Below the pieces are notes generated by a model. That model saw only the letters and a program-made list of their open reading frames with translations, did not search any database and was not told the DNA's origin. This document shows positions 44,299-53,665 of a DNA stretch of 64,000 nucleotides, in pieces. The position numbers and the translations under genes were made by a program. Location of the stretch: assembly GCA_008933615.1 (NCBI GenBank), contig WBUR01000003.1, positions 80,340 through 144,339 on the forward strand, read 5' to 3'. Position 1 is the first letter of the stretch, and the number at the start of each line of letters is the position of its first letter. This DNA is from a bacterium (GTDB lineage: Bacteria > CLD3 > SB21).

Positions 44299-44877
44299 CT
44301 ACCTCTTCACATACTTAAAACATCCTTCCACATGATCGTCCACCATGCCGGTGGCTTGCATGTGCGCGTAAATGATGGTCGAGCCGACAAATTTGAATCC
44401 GCGCGCTTTCAGATCTTTGGACAGCGCGTCCGATTCCGGTGAGGTCGGGCGTATTCGCGCTTTGGTCATGCCTTTGGGATCTCGGAGGGTTTTGTAATTG
44501 GTGAATTGCCAAATGTATTTATCGAAAGAACCGAATTCCTTTTGCACGGCCAAAAAAGCTTTTGCATTGGTGATCGCCGCTTCGATCTTGAGGCGGTTTC
44601 GTACAATGCCCTCGTCATGCATCAGGCGTTGAACGTCTTTTGCGGTGAATTTGGCAACTTTCTTCGGATCGAATTTTTTAAATGCCTTTCTAAAGTTATC
44701 TCTTTTTCGCAAGATCGTGATCCAGCTTAGTCCGGCTTGAAAACCCTCGAGTATCAGCATTTCGAATAATCTTTGTTCGTCATGAAGCGGAACGCCCCAT
44801 TCGTTATCATGGTAATCGCAATACAACGGATCGGTTCCGGGCCACCAGCAGCGCGGTCTTGAAGTCGTTGGCGTCAT
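44299..44877 (-). CDS. tag: DNA-3-methyladenine glycosylase I
   Basis: 192 residues, full length for Tag. Excises 3-methyladenine from DNA. Conserved features: RCWWPGTDPLYCDYHDNEWG at the start (zinc Cys and His), FEMLILEGFQAGLSW with the catalytic-pocket Glu, FDPKKVAKF, and the C-terminal HMQATGMVDDHVEGC with the other zinc ligands. Monocistronic, between two unrelated genes. A fragment of a second copy lies at 32399-32543, about 11.9 kb away in the same orientation. Confidence 0.93.
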   Translation of the reverse strand: MTPTTSRPRCWWPGTDPLYCDYHDNEWGVPLHDEQRLFEMLILEGFQAGLSWITILRKRDNFRKAFKKFDPKKVAKFTAKDVQRLMHDEGIVRNRLKIEAAITNAKAFLAVQKEFGSFDKYIWQFTNYKTLRDPKGMTKARIRPTSPESDALSKDLKARGFKFVGSTIIYAHMQATGMVDDHVEGCFKYVKR

Positions 44878-45196
44878 AGGATCTTTCGGAATTTTAGTGG
44901 TAAAAAACTGTTAGCAAACCTAAGAAAGTGAAATGCAGAGTTCAAGGGTTTTATTTATGGCCATTGATCGATAATTTGACGGAAACAGGTTGAAACGCAA
45001 ATTGACAATCGTAAATCTGAAATCTACAATCGTCAATTCGTTTTCAGTATTACTGCTTGACTTTAAAATCGATTTACTCTAATTTTTTACACACGTTCTT
45101 ATTTCACTCCCGCTAATTTTTTTACGTGTTTGGTTCGGCGCCTCTCAAAAATCGAAATGTATGTCATACCCGCAGTCACAAATAGGAGGAATGGCT
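44878..45196. other. Intergenic region, weak promoter candidate
   Basis: 319 bases without a gene. Contains an imperfect palindrome made of AATCGTAAATC-type words (about 44999-45039), a word family that recurs at 60934 and 61314. TTGACT at 45057-45062 followed by TCTAAT 15 bases later may be a promoter for the gene to the right. AGGAGG at 45184-45189 is the ribosome-binding site of that gene. Confidence 0.4.
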
Positions 45197-47008
45197 TTGA
45201 AACTTAAGATCAAATATCTTGACGGCATCCGTTTGAAACGTTCCGTTATTGCCGGATGTAATTTTGTGATCAATAAAAAAGATCACTTAAACAATATTAA
45301 CGTATTCCCTGTGCCCGACGGCGATACAGGAACGAATATGGCTTCCACTTTGAAAACGATAGCCGATACGGCGGAAAACGAACACGAACATTCGATTGAG
45401 AGTATGTCCTGTGTTCTTGCTGATTCTGCGCTCATGGGCGCGCGGGGAAATTCCGGTGTGATTTTGGCGCAGTTCTTTCAGGGGTTGCAGGACGGCCTTA
45501 AAGGATCCGTTAGGGCAAACACTCAAAAATTTTCAGAAGCCGTTTCCAATGCTACCCAATCTGCCTGGAGCGCCATGTCGAAACCGGTGGAAGGAACGAT
45601 CCTTTCCGTGATCCGTGACTGGGCAAAATCGGTGGAAGCCAAGTCGAAAAAAACCGACGATTTTTCAGAGCTTTTTAAAGAATCGCTAAACGACGCAAGA
45701 ATATCTCTCGCCAATACGCCGAAACAAATGGCCGTATTAGCAAAAGCCGGCGTCGTGGATGCCGGAGCGGAGGGATTTGTTACGATGCTCGAAGGTATTC
45801 TTAATTTTATCGAATCCGGCCGTATATCCGACATCAAACGCGTCGGGCTGTCGGAATCCGAAGAAGAAGTAATGGAGCCGCATCTGGACGACCATACTAT
45901 AGACGATATAAAATTTCAATTTTGCACGGAGTGTCTGCTTGTTGGCGATAATATGAGCCGCGAAAATATCCGCGAAAAAATTTCCTCGTTCGGCGACTCT
46001 CTGATAGTTGCGGGATCTCCAAAGAAAATAAAAATCCATCTTCACTCCAATACGCCGGAAGATGTTTTTGACGTGCTGGCGGATTACGGCCATGTTGTGT
46101 CAACCAAAATTGACGACATGCGTCAGCAGTTTGCTAATGCGCATTCCGATGTGGTGCAGGAAACAGCGATTGCCGTGGACTCTTGCGTGGATCTGCCATT
46201 GGAATACATTCGCCGCAATCATATTCACGTCATTCCGCTCAACGTACATTTCGGCGATCAGGTTTTTATTGATCGGTTAACCCTGACGCCTAAAAAGTTT
46301 TATGAAAAACTGTCGTCTTCGCCTGATCATCCGAAGTCTTCTCAGCCGACGCCGCAACGATTCAAGGAATCCTTTGAGCGGTTACTTACCATCTATCCGC
46401 AGGTTATTTCTCTCCATCTTTCGTCGAAAATGAGCGGAACGTATCAGGGCGCATTGAGTATTGCTAAGTCGGTTGGTAAAGGTAAGATTCACGTTGTTGA
46501 TACGCAGTCTGCATCGGTCGGCGCGGGGTTGATTGTGCAGGAGATCGAGCCGATGATTCTCGCCAATGAACCGGTTGAAAAAATCCTTGCGCATATAGAT
46601 CATTGCGTGAAGAATATGAACGTCTTCATCAGCGTACAAACAATGGAGTTTCTGATCAAAGGCGGGCGCGTCAGCAAAACGCGCGGCGCCGTTGCAAAGA
46701 CATTAAATATCAAACCGATTCTTGGTATAAAGGAAGGCGCGGTCGTTCCGATCGCTAAGGCATTCGGCCATTCCAATGCGTTACGTAAAGTGATGGAACT
46801 GGTTAAAGCAGCCGCTAAGGGAAAGAAAAACCTGCGATTCGGTATTGCGCACGCCAATTCAATCGGCATCGCCGACTGGTATGCAACGGAACTGGTCAAG
46901 TATTTTGAGATTGACCGCGATAAAATTTTGATCACGGATGTCTCGACGGTGATCGCGACGCATGCCGGTCCCGGGGCTGCTGCCATCGCGGTACTTTGCG
47001 ACCCTTGA
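45197..47008 (+). CDS. DAK2-DegV fusion, fatty acid kinase FakA-FakB-like
   Basis: About 603 residues. The N-terminal part is a DAK2 ATP-binding kinase domain (NVFPVPDGDTGTNM near 36-48, DSALMGARGNSGVILAQFFQG, DAGAEGFVTMLEG), the middle a FakA-type domain, and the C-terminal 290 residues a DegV/FakB fatty-acid-binding domain (AIAVDSCVDLP, LSSKMSGTYQGA, DTQSASVGAGL, KGGRVSKTRGAVAKTLNIKP). FakA phosphorylates fatty acids held by FakB; here both are in one chain. Start choice: AGGAGG at 45184-45189 is one base from ATG 45191 but seven from TTG 45197, so I prefer TTG; ATG 45161 lacks a site. Confidence 0.85.
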   Translation: MKLKIKYLDGIRLKRSVIAGCNFVINKKDHLNNINVFPVPDGDTGTNMASTLKTIADTAENEHEHSIESMSCVLADSALMGARGNSGVILAQFFQGLQDGLKGSVRANTQKFSEAVSNATQSAWSAMSKPVEGTILSVIRDWAKSVEAKSKKTDDFSELFKESLNDARISLANTPKQMAVLAKAGVVDAGAEGFVTMLEGILNFIESGRISDIKRVGLSESEEEVMEPHLDDHTIDDIKFQFCTECLLVGDNMSRENIREKISSFGDSLIVAGSPKKIKIHLHSNTPEDVFDVLADYGHVVSTKIDDMRQQFANAHSDVVQETAIAVDSCVDLPLEYIRRNHIHVIPLNVHFGDQVFIDRLTLTPKKFYEKLSSSPDHPKSSQPTPQRFKESFERLLTIYPQVISLHLSSKMSGTYQGALSIAKSVGKGKIHVVDTQSASVGAGLIVQEIEPMILANEPVEKILAHIDHCVKNMNVFISVQTMEFLIKGGRVSKTRGAVAKTLNIKPILGIKEGAVVPIAKAFGHSNALRKVMELVKAAAKGKKNLRFGIAHANSIGIADWYATELVKYFEIDRDKILITDVSTVIATHAGPGAAAIAVLCDP

Positions 47009-47063
47009 TTTTCCGCCTGGGCGCGGCATTGTGTCCAATAATATCTTTATACTTAAAAAGACG

Positions 47064-47780
47064 ATGAACATATTTCTATTTTGTTTTTGTTTGTTACTGC
47101 TACCCCACGCTGCGTATGCCCAAAAAATAAGCGACCCTGATTTGAAGCCTTTTGTCGATCTGTGGCAAAAAGATAATGTGGATTCTCTCCGGGCCTTCAT
47201 TCCTGTGTTGTATAAAAAATACCCGAAACAACCGGAAACAATTTTTTTCCAATCGGTTTTTGAAACCAATGCCGATAAGGCGAACGCCGGATATGAATCC
47301 ATTTTGAAAACTTTTCCGGACAACGCATTGGCTGACGAAAGCCTGTACCGCCTTATTCAATACGATTACGCAAAAGGAAGTTACCGCGGCGCTCAGCAAA
47401 AAGCGGATCAACTGAAAAGGGACTATCCGTCGTCGCGATTTATCGGAAAGGCTGACCGGATGTTTGACGGAATGAGTCTGGTGACAAAACAGATTGAAGA
47501 ACAAACGTCCGTTGCCGATCCGGATATCTCACAAAGCATATCAGGGAAAAAATTCCGGCTCCAGGTCGGCGCGTTTGGGCAGATTAAAAATGCGGAGGAT
47601 CTCAGGGATAAACTAAAAAGTAACGGCTACGCTCCGATCGAATTTTCCGAAAAAATCGTGAACGATAAGAAATTATATCTCATATGGGTTGGGGCATTTG
47701 CTACCAAGGAAGATGCGGTCTCCACCGGCAATGTTCTCAAAAGCAAACTGCAATTAAATTATACCATTGTTGAAAAATAG
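47064..47780 (+). CDS. Secreted SPOR-domain protein
   Basis: 238 residues. Signal peptide MNIFLFCFCLLLLPHAAYAQ fixes the start at 47064; the longer frame upstream overlaps the end of the FakA-DegV gene and is not signal-like. Residues about 25-135 look like helical tetratricopeptide-type repeats (YESILKTFPDNALADESLYR), and 160-238 form a SPOR domain (RLQVGAFGQIKNAEDLRDKL, YLIWVGAFATKEDA) that binds denuded septal peptidoglycan. Probably works at the cell envelope during division. Ribosome-binding site is weak. Confidence 0.85.
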   Translation: MNIFLFCFCLLLLPHAAYAQKISDPDLKPFVDLWQKDNVDSLRAFIPVLYKKYPKQPETIFFQSVFETNADKANAGYESILKTFPDNALADESLYRLIQYDYAKGSYRGAQQKADQLKRDYPSSRFIGKADRMFDGMSLVTKQIEEQTSVADPDISQSISGKKFRLQVGAFGQIKNAEDLRDKLKSNGYAPIEFSEKIVNDKKLYLIWVGAFATKEDAVSTGNVLKSKLQLNYTIVEK

Positions 47781-47789
47781 ACCGCCGAT

Positions 47790-48398
47790 GTGAATCCCGC
47801 CCATATACAAACTATCCGAACATTCATCGCCGTCGATCTGTCCGCAAACCTAAAAAAAGAGATTGCCTTTATACAACAAAGCCTCCGGCCGCATTTTTCG
47901 CGTGCAAAAGTAAGCTGGGTTAGATCGGAGAACATACATCTTACTTTGAAGTTTCTGGGCGATGTTCCATTGACAGATATTACCAAGATTATTACGGCGT
48001 GTGATTTCGTTAAGGAGGAACCCGCTTTCGAGCTGCACATTAATGGGCTTGGTTTTTTCCCGGGTTTACGCAAGCCAAAAGTATTATGGTGCGGATATGA
48101 GAGTTCCGCTCCCATAGCGCGAGTTCAAAACCAAATTGAAACAGCGCTGGATTCGATTGGATTCACGGCGGAAAACAAACCGTTTGTTGCGCATTTAACG
48201 CTTGCGCGAATAAAAGAAATCAACTCTAATCCTGCCGCCCCCTGCTATGTTGATATGGCTGCGGTTCAAGAGTATCTTATGAAAATGCCGGTTTCTATGT
48301 TTCATCCGGTCCGCAGTATTAAGTTGATTAAAAGCCGGCTCTCTCCTAAAGGATCCGAGTATACGGTTTTGCATGAATGGAAATTAAAATTCGATTAA
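47790..48398 (+). CDS. thpR: RNA 2',3'-cyclic phosphodiesterase (LigT/ThpR)
   Basis: 202 residues of the 2H phosphoesterase superfamily, which opens 2',3'-cyclic phosphates. The two catalytic HxTx motifs are HLTL at 50-53 (ENIHLTLKFLG) and HLTL at 134-137 (FVAHLTLARIKE). Opening TIRTFIAVDL is typical. Start codon is GTG at 47790, nine bases after the SPOR gene. The end overlaps or abuts the recX gene. Confidence 0.92.
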   Translation: MNPAHIQTIRTFIAVDLSANLKKEIAFIQQSLRPHFSRAKVSWVRSENIHLTLKFLGDVPLTDITKIITACDFVKEEPAFELHINGLGFFPGLRKPKVLWCGYESSAPIARVQNQIETALDSIGFTAENKPFVAHLTLARIKEINSNPAAPCYVDMAAVQEYLMKMPVSMFHPVRSIKLIKSRLSPKGSEYTVLHEWKLKFD

Positions 48399-48400
48399 CT

Positions 48401-49033
48401 ATGAAAATAATTCTCATCACATCGTTCGTTAAGAAATACCAAAAAAAAATCGTTGGTGTTGTTGATCTCGACAACGGCGAAAAGCTGCAATTAGAGCCGG
48501 ATACCATTATGCAATTCCAACTGCAGACGGGAGCGGATCTCGATGAAAAAAAATTACATGAGATTCGTTTGGCAGATCAAAAAAGAAAGAGTCTTCAGAA
48601 AGCGCTTCAACTTATTTCCATCAGGCCGCGCAGCACGGGAGAATTAAGAGAGAGGTTTAAAAAAGAAGGTTTTTTTGAAGAAACGATCGAATCAAGCCTG
48701 AACTATTTGATAGACAACGGTTATCTTAATGACGAGGTTTTCGCGGAACGTTTTGCAAAAAGTAAATTACAGAAAAAAGATATGGGTGAAGCGGCGCTTC
48801 GGTTTGAGCTTCATAAAAAAGGTTTATCAAAACAGATTATTGAAAATGTCATTCGCCGTATTTTTGCTGAAACACCGCCTCTTGATATGGCGATAAGGGC
48901 GGCTAAAAAAAAAATTCGAACGATCCGAACCACCGAGACGATAAAAAAACGTCAGAAAATATATCAATTTCTAACGCAACGCGGATTTTCGGCGGAGGTC
49001 ATACATCGGGTGATAGCGGAATTGATGGATTAA
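48401..49033 (+). CDS. recX: Regulatory protein RecX
   Basis: 210-residue RecX, which binds RecA filaments and limits their activity. Three-helix repeats are visible: ALQLISIRPRSTGELRERFK, YLIDNGYLNDEVFAERFAKS, GEAALRFELHKKGLSKQII and the C-terminal QKIYQFLTQRGFSAEVIHRVI. A short N-terminal beta-rich extension (about 45 residues) precedes repeats, as in many Bacteroidota-type RecX. ATG at 48401 is two bases past the upstream stop; an ATG at 48377 inside that gene is an alternative. Confidence 0.9.
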   Translation: MKIILITSFVKKYQKKIVGVVDLDNGEKLQLEPDTIMQFQLQTGADLDEKKLHEIRLADQKRKSLQKALQLISIRPRSTGELRERFKKEGFFEETIESSLNYLIDNGYLNDEVFAERFAKSKLQKKDMGEAALRFELHKKGLSKQIIENVIRRIFAETPPLDMAIRAAKKKIRTIRTTETIKKRQKIYQFLTQRGFSAEVIHRVIAELMD

Positions 49034-49242
49034 GACAAGTGTTGTACCATTTTTGTCTTTCAAATAAGCCGTTCTAATACTATATTTCCCCGATTGGCGA
49101 CGCGTTTGAATAAAGTAATTCTATCATGACGACTCGCTGATGGCATCACGTTTTGCTAATTTTTACAAATTCCTTTCTGGCGGTTAAAAAACATCCTGTC
49201 TAAAATGCCGACACCATATGACTTTAAGTTTAGGAGTCAGTC

Positions 49243-50874
49243 ATGCTTAATAATATGAGCATCCTCAATAAATCGATAATCGGGTTTGGTATTTTATTCA
49301 TTCTTGCACTAACTATGACCGTTTTTTCCATAACTCAGTTGAACTACTTATTGGATAGTTCTGACAAAGTGGTTAATGATATTCCGATTCAAACCGCTCT
49401 CTTGGAGATTCAATACGCGACGACCAAAGGCCATCTGTATTTCGAAGAAATCATCGCCGGCGATAAAAATCAATCTTCAGACAAAGTCTATGAGTTGTGG
49501 GATGAGGCACTCTCGTACTGCGATATTATTCTAAAGGGCGGCCAAAAAAATAATAGGACGTATACCGCGATTAGGAACAAGAAAGAAATCGAAGCTATAT
49601 CCAACATGGGTATGGCTATGGAGGAGATGATCTCATACGCAAAGCAACGCCAGCTGGACTCTAAATCAGGGCAGGCGGGAAGCGAAGCCGAACGGCAATT
49701 TGACTCGGCGTATGAAAAAGTGATGTCGCTCACAGAAGAAGCTAAAATCATCGCCAGTCAGGAAACAAAAAATAATTACGATAATTTGCTTGGCATGTTT
49801 TCAATGGGCAAATTGATTATCGGATTTACGGGATTTTTTCTGTGCGTCATTGTGGTTGGAATCGGTTATTTTATTTCCACAACCATCGTTACCCCCATCA
49901 AGGCGGCGGCAAAACTAATTGACAAGGACGGGATCAATACGGTTTTTAAAATGAACCGTCATGATGAGGTCGGACGACTGACCCGCTCGATGAATAATTT
50001 CCTTTCCTCCTTCAGGGACGTTTTGATTGACGTAGTCGATGCCTCTCGGGCGGTTGCGACATCCAGCAAAGAAATTTCAGCAAGCACCGAAACGATGGCC
50101 ACCAATGCGCGGGAGCAGAGTTTGCATACAAACGGTATTACGTCAGCCGTTGAGGAAATGTCAAAGACCGTATACGAAATTTCACACAATGCATCGAGCG
50201 CAAAAGAGATGGCTCTGCACGCGCAATCCAGCGCGACACAGGGCGCGCAAGTTATCGATGAGACGGCCGAGGGAATCAGCAAAATGGTAGGGATGATCAA
50301 GCAATCCACGGATGTGGTAAATTCTCTTAGTGACTCCAGCGGAAAGATCGGTAAGATTCTGAATATTATCGAAGATATTACAAAACAAATTAACCTGATC
50401 GCACTCAACGCATCCATCGAAGCAACGAAAGCCGGAGAAAGGGGAAAAGGATTTGCCGTTGTCGCAGACGAAATAAAAAAACTAGCGGAACGAACAACGC
50501 ATTCTACGGCTGAGATCAACGAGATGATCGTTAAGATTCAAACCAATGTTTCCGAAGCAGTCAACCTAATGGCGCGCACACGGGAAAAAGCGGATAGCGC
50601 CATTACGCTGTCGCATGACGCTAAATCGAGCCTAAAAGAGATTTCCGAAGTGTTTCAGGAAGTGACGCAAATGGTGGCGCAGATCGCCGTCTCGAGCCAT
50701 CAGCAATCTATTACCAGCGATCAGATTGCCGACAATATTAAGATCATAAACCAATCCACCCAGCAGGTCGCAGCAGGTATTCAGGAGATCGCTAAATCAG
50801 CGGATTATTTCAAAACGCTTACCGACAGTATGCAGAAAAGGGTTAATGTTTTCAAAGTAGACGAAAGGTTGTAA
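49243..50874 (+). CDS. Methyl-accepting chemotaxis protein
   Basis: 543 residues: TM1 about 10-33, a four-helix-bundle-type periplasmic sensor about 34-185, TM2 about 187-212 (IIGFTGFFLCVIVVGIGYF), HAMP about 213-265, and a cytoplasmic signalling domain with the conserved tip INLIALNASIEATKAGERGKG. Transduces a ligand or energy signal to CheA/CheW. No C-terminal NWETF-type pentapeptide; it ends VFKVDERL. No other chemotaxis gene is in the window. RBS AGGAG at 49230-49234. Confidence 0.93.
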   Translation: MLNNMSILNKSIIGFGILFILALTMTVFSITQLNYLLDSSDKVVNDIPIQTALLEIQYATTKGHLYFEEIIAGDKNQSSDKVYELWDEALSYCDIILKGGQKNNRTYTAIRNKKEIEAISNMGMAMEEMISYAKQRQLDSKSGQAGSEAERQFDSAYEKVMSLTEEAKIIASQETKNNYDNLLGMFSMGKLIIGFTGFFLCVIVVGIGYFISTTIVTPIKAAAKLIDKDGINTVFKMNRHDEVGRLTRSMNNFLSSFRDVLIDVVDASRAVATSSKEISASTETMATNAREQSLHTNGITSAVEEMSKTVYEISHNASSAKEMALHAQSSATQGAQVIDETAEGISKMVGMIKQSTDVVNSLSDSSGKIGKILNIIEDITKQINLIALNASIEATKAGERGKGFAVVADEIKKLAERTTHSTAEINEMIVKIQTNVSEAVNLMARTREKADSAITLSHDAKSSLKEISEVFQEVTQMVAQIAVSSHQQSITSDQIADNIKIINQSTQQVAAGIQEIAKSADYFKTLTDSMQKRVNVFKVDERL

Positions 50875-51007
50875 CCGCAGCGGAACAAGGACTGATTTGC
50901 CGGCTAAATGGTTACAATCGACCCTGTTTTGGTTTTTCTAAAATCGTTTTGCTAATCTCTCGCCGAATCTCTACATTTAAAAAACGGCTCCACCTATCTG
51001 AAATAGT

Positions 51008-52423
51008 ATGAAGAAGCCGAAGCTTCTTTTGATCAATCCTTATATTTACGATTTTGCCGCATACGATCTTTGGCTGAAGCCGCTGGGATTGCTCTACCTC
51101 GCCGCTATGCTGGAAGAAAACGGATGTGAAATTATTTTTCTGGACGCAATGGATCGATGGCATCCGGATGTACTGAAACTTCAAAAACGTGAATCCCCGC
51201 GAACAAAAAAATATGGCGACGGCTATTTTTACAAGGAACCTGTAGAAAAACCTCAGGAATTTCAGCACATTCGCCGCCATTACTCGCGTTACGGCTTGCC
51301 GCCGGAGTTCATGCGAACAAATCTGGATCGAATCAAACGCGAACACGATATCGACATGATTTTGGTCACCTCCGGAATGACGTACTGGTATCGCGGCGTT
51401 CATGAAGCAATACGTATGTCGCGCGAGATATTTCCCCAAACAAAAATTTTACTCGGCGGTATTTACGCTACATTGTTTCATGAATATGCGCAGCAACACT
51501 CCGACGCGGACGTTGTTTTCAAAGGAGAGTCGGAAAGAACTTTGCTGAAATTTATTTCTGATCAAACCGGTTTGACCACAAAAAAGCAGTACCGCGGATA
51601 CGATGACTATCCTTTTCCGGCTTATCATTTATATCCGAAGCTGGATTACGCAGCGCTCATGACCTCGCGCGGTTGCCCCTACCGCTGCTCGTTTTGTGCT
51701 ACGCATGAATTTACTGATGAATTCCGGCGGCGTAGTCCCGGCAAAGTTGTGGAAGAAATTGAATTCTATAATATACAAAAACAGATCACGGATTTAAGTT
51801 TTTATGACGATGCGCTCTTTGTTAATTCCGACAAACACATTAAGCCGATTCTCCGGCAAGTTATTAGAAAAAATCTAAAAGTTCGTTTTCATACGCCTAA
51901 CGGCCTTTTCGCAAAATTACTGGATGCCGAACTCGCCGAGCTGCTTGTCGAGAGCGGATTCAAAACCATTCGCCTGAGTTATGAAACCAAGAACACCGAG
52001 CGCCAGATCCAAATGAAAAAAGTGAATGACAGCGATCTGGAAAAAGCTTTACGGCATCTTGAATTGGCCGGTTTCACTAGGCAAGAAGTGGTTGTTTACT
52101 TGATCATGGGTTTGCCCAACCAAAAGCCGGCCGAGGTTGCAGATAGTATAAACTATGTTCATCAACTCGGCGCCAAAGTCAGTCTGTCTTCTTTTTCACC
52201 TATTCCCAACACACAGGAATGGGAGATCGCGATTCGCGACTACGGATTTCCTGTCGACAACCCGCTTTTGACCAATAAATCTATTTACCCGTTGAAAAAC
52301 GATTATTTTTCTTACGATGATTTTGAACGGCTTAAAATGGCGGCTATTCAAGGTAATCGGCATCTAATCACCCCTGCGAATGAAACGGACTGGAGCATTT
52401 CGGATTATAATGTCTATGCGTAA
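51008..52423 (+). CDS. B12-binding-domain radical SAM protein
   Basis: 471 residues. N-terminal cobalamin-binding-like domain about 5-190 (LLINPYIYDF, LLYLAAMLEENG, ILLGGIYATLFHEY) and a radical SAM core with Cys223-x3-Cys227-x2-Cys230 in SRGCPYRCSFCATHE. The C-terminal region has the TIM-barrel strands (FKTIRLSYETKN, VVYLIMGLPNQ, LSSFSPIPNT). Such proteins carry out methylations or ring modifications in tetrapyrrole, lipid or cofactor metabolism; substrate unknown. The next gene starts inside its last codons. Confidence 0.92.
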   Translation: MKKPKLLLINPYIYDFAAYDLWLKPLGLLYLAAMLEENGCEIIFLDAMDRWHPDVLKLQKRESPRTKKYGDGYFYKEPVEKPQEFQHIRRHYSRYGLPPEFMRTNLDRIKREHDIDMILVTSGMTYWYRGVHEAIRMSREIFPQTKILLGGIYATLFHEYAQQHSDADVVFKGESERTLLKFISDQTGLTTKKQYRGYDDYPFPAYHLYPKLDYAALMTSRGCPYRCSFCATHEFTDEFRRRSPGKVVEEIEFYNIQKQITDLSFYDDALFVNSDKHIKPILRQVIRKNLKVRFHTPNGLFAKLLDAELAELLVESGFKTIRLSYETKNTERQIQMKKVNDSDLEKALRHLELAGFTRQEVVVYLIMGLPNQKPAEVADSINYVHQLGAKVSLSSFSPIPNTQEWEIAIRDYGFPVDNPLLTNKSIYPLKNDYFSYDDFERLKMAAIQGNRHLITPANETDWSISDYNVYA

Positions 52424-53657
52424 ATCAAATGTAACTCAATCTATCTTTCGGTGTATTTTGTTTGTAATTTTTTCTTTCTTTTCACTTTGCGCGCAGGATC
52501 TTCAGAAAAAAATAACTCAGAGCCAGAAAAACGTACAAAAGCTCAAAGAAGAAATCAAAAATTATGAGAACAGGATCGTATCAGAAGCGCAAAAGGAAAA
52601 AAATGAACTTGACCGCCTTAACGATGCCAATCAAAAGATTGGTTTACTCCAGCAATTACTTGGAGAACTTGAACAGTCCAGAAGCCTGACGGAATTGAAT
52701 ATTGTCGTTTTACGTGATCAATTAAAGACGACGCAGGGCGAACTCAACGTACTGAAAAACCTGACAGGCCAAAGACTAGTTCAAACCTACAAACACCGCG
52801 CGGAAGATCCTTTAGCTTATGTGTTTACATCCGATTCGTGGACGCAGGCGTACGCGCGGGTAAAATATACTAAGATCATCGCGAATCAAGATAAGACCGA
52901 CTTGCAAACTCTGCGGAGAAAAAAAATAAAAATAGAACGGCAAAAAAAACTTATTGAGGCAGAACTTCTTCAGCAAAAGTATCTTATTGCTGAAAAGAAA
53001 AATGAAAAAGCGGCCTTAGACGTCGAATTAAACCGGCGCAAAGCATCCTTGTCCAAGATTCGCAAAGATAAGCGCTTGTTAAATACCATGCTGGAAGAAA
53101 AACGAGACGATCTTGTCACCTTGAATTCACTTATAGCGGAATTAGAACGTAAGAAAAAGGAACAAGAAGAACTTGAACTGGAACGCCAGAGAAAACTAAA
53201 AGCCGAGAGCGCCGAAAAGAGCATTGCGTACAAAGAACCGAAGTATGTTGAAAAGTCGACGTTCGGCCTTTATAAGGGTAAATTGCCGTATCCGGTTGCA
53301 GGGAAGATTGTTAAGAAATTCGGCGATCAGATCAATCCGATTCTTGGAACAAAAACAAGAAACCCGGGAATTGAAATTCAGGCAACTCAAAACGCGGCGG
53401 TAAGAGCGGTGGCAAAAGGGCGAATTGCGCATATTGCATGGCTTCGACGGATGGGCAATACGTTATTGATCGATCACGGCGGCGGTTATTATACAGTCTA
53501 CGCGCATCTGTCCGAGATATATGTTTCACCGGAGCAAAATGTCAGCGCAGGCGATATGATCGCAGGCCTCGATGAAAATGAAGAGGGAAAGTATGTGCTC
53601 CATTTTGAAATTTACAAAGATCAAGACGTTCAGGATCCTTCAATCTGGCTTAGATAA
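52410..53657 (+). CDS. EnvC-like murein hydrolase activator (coiled coil + degenerate LytM/M23)
   Basis: About 415 residues. Signal peptide (CILFVIFSFFSLCAQ), long coiled coil about 25-285, then an M23/LytM domain about 290-415. The first zinc-site motif HxxxD is replaced: Asn318 and Glu322 in NPGIEIQ. Later His366 in YAHL and His398 in LHFEI are kept. This loss of the first ligand matches EnvC-type activators that stimulate amidases at division sites rather than cleaving murein. Start could also be ATG 52380 or 52416; 52410 gives the best signal peptide. Overlaps the radical SAM gene. Confidence 0.87.
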   Translation: MSMRKSNVTQSIFRCILFVIFSFFSLCAQDLQKKITQSQKNVQKLKEEIKNYENRIVSEAQKEKNELDRLNDANQKIGLLQQLLGELEQSRSLTELNIVVLRDQLKTTQGELNVLKNLTGQRLVQTYKHRAEDPLAYVFTSDSWTQAYARVKYTKIIANQDKTDLQTLRRKKIKIERQKKLIEAELLQQKYLIAEKKNEKAALDVELNRRKASLSKIRKDKRLLNTMLEEKRDDLVTLNSLIAELERKKKEQEELELERQRKLKAESAEKSIAYKEPKYVEKSTFGLYKGKLPYPVAGKIVKKFGDQINPILGTKTRNPGIEIQATQNAAVRAVAKGRIAHIAWLRRMGNTLLIDHGGGYYTVYAHLSEIYVSPEQNVSAGDMIAGLDENEEGKYVLHFEIYKDQDVQDPSIWLR

Positions 53658-53665
53658 AATTAATT

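Noticed and set aside
45057-45084. Confident sigma-70-type promoter
   Set aside because: TTGACT is present but spacing and the minus-10 are poor, and FCB-type promoters differ; kept only as a weak candidate.
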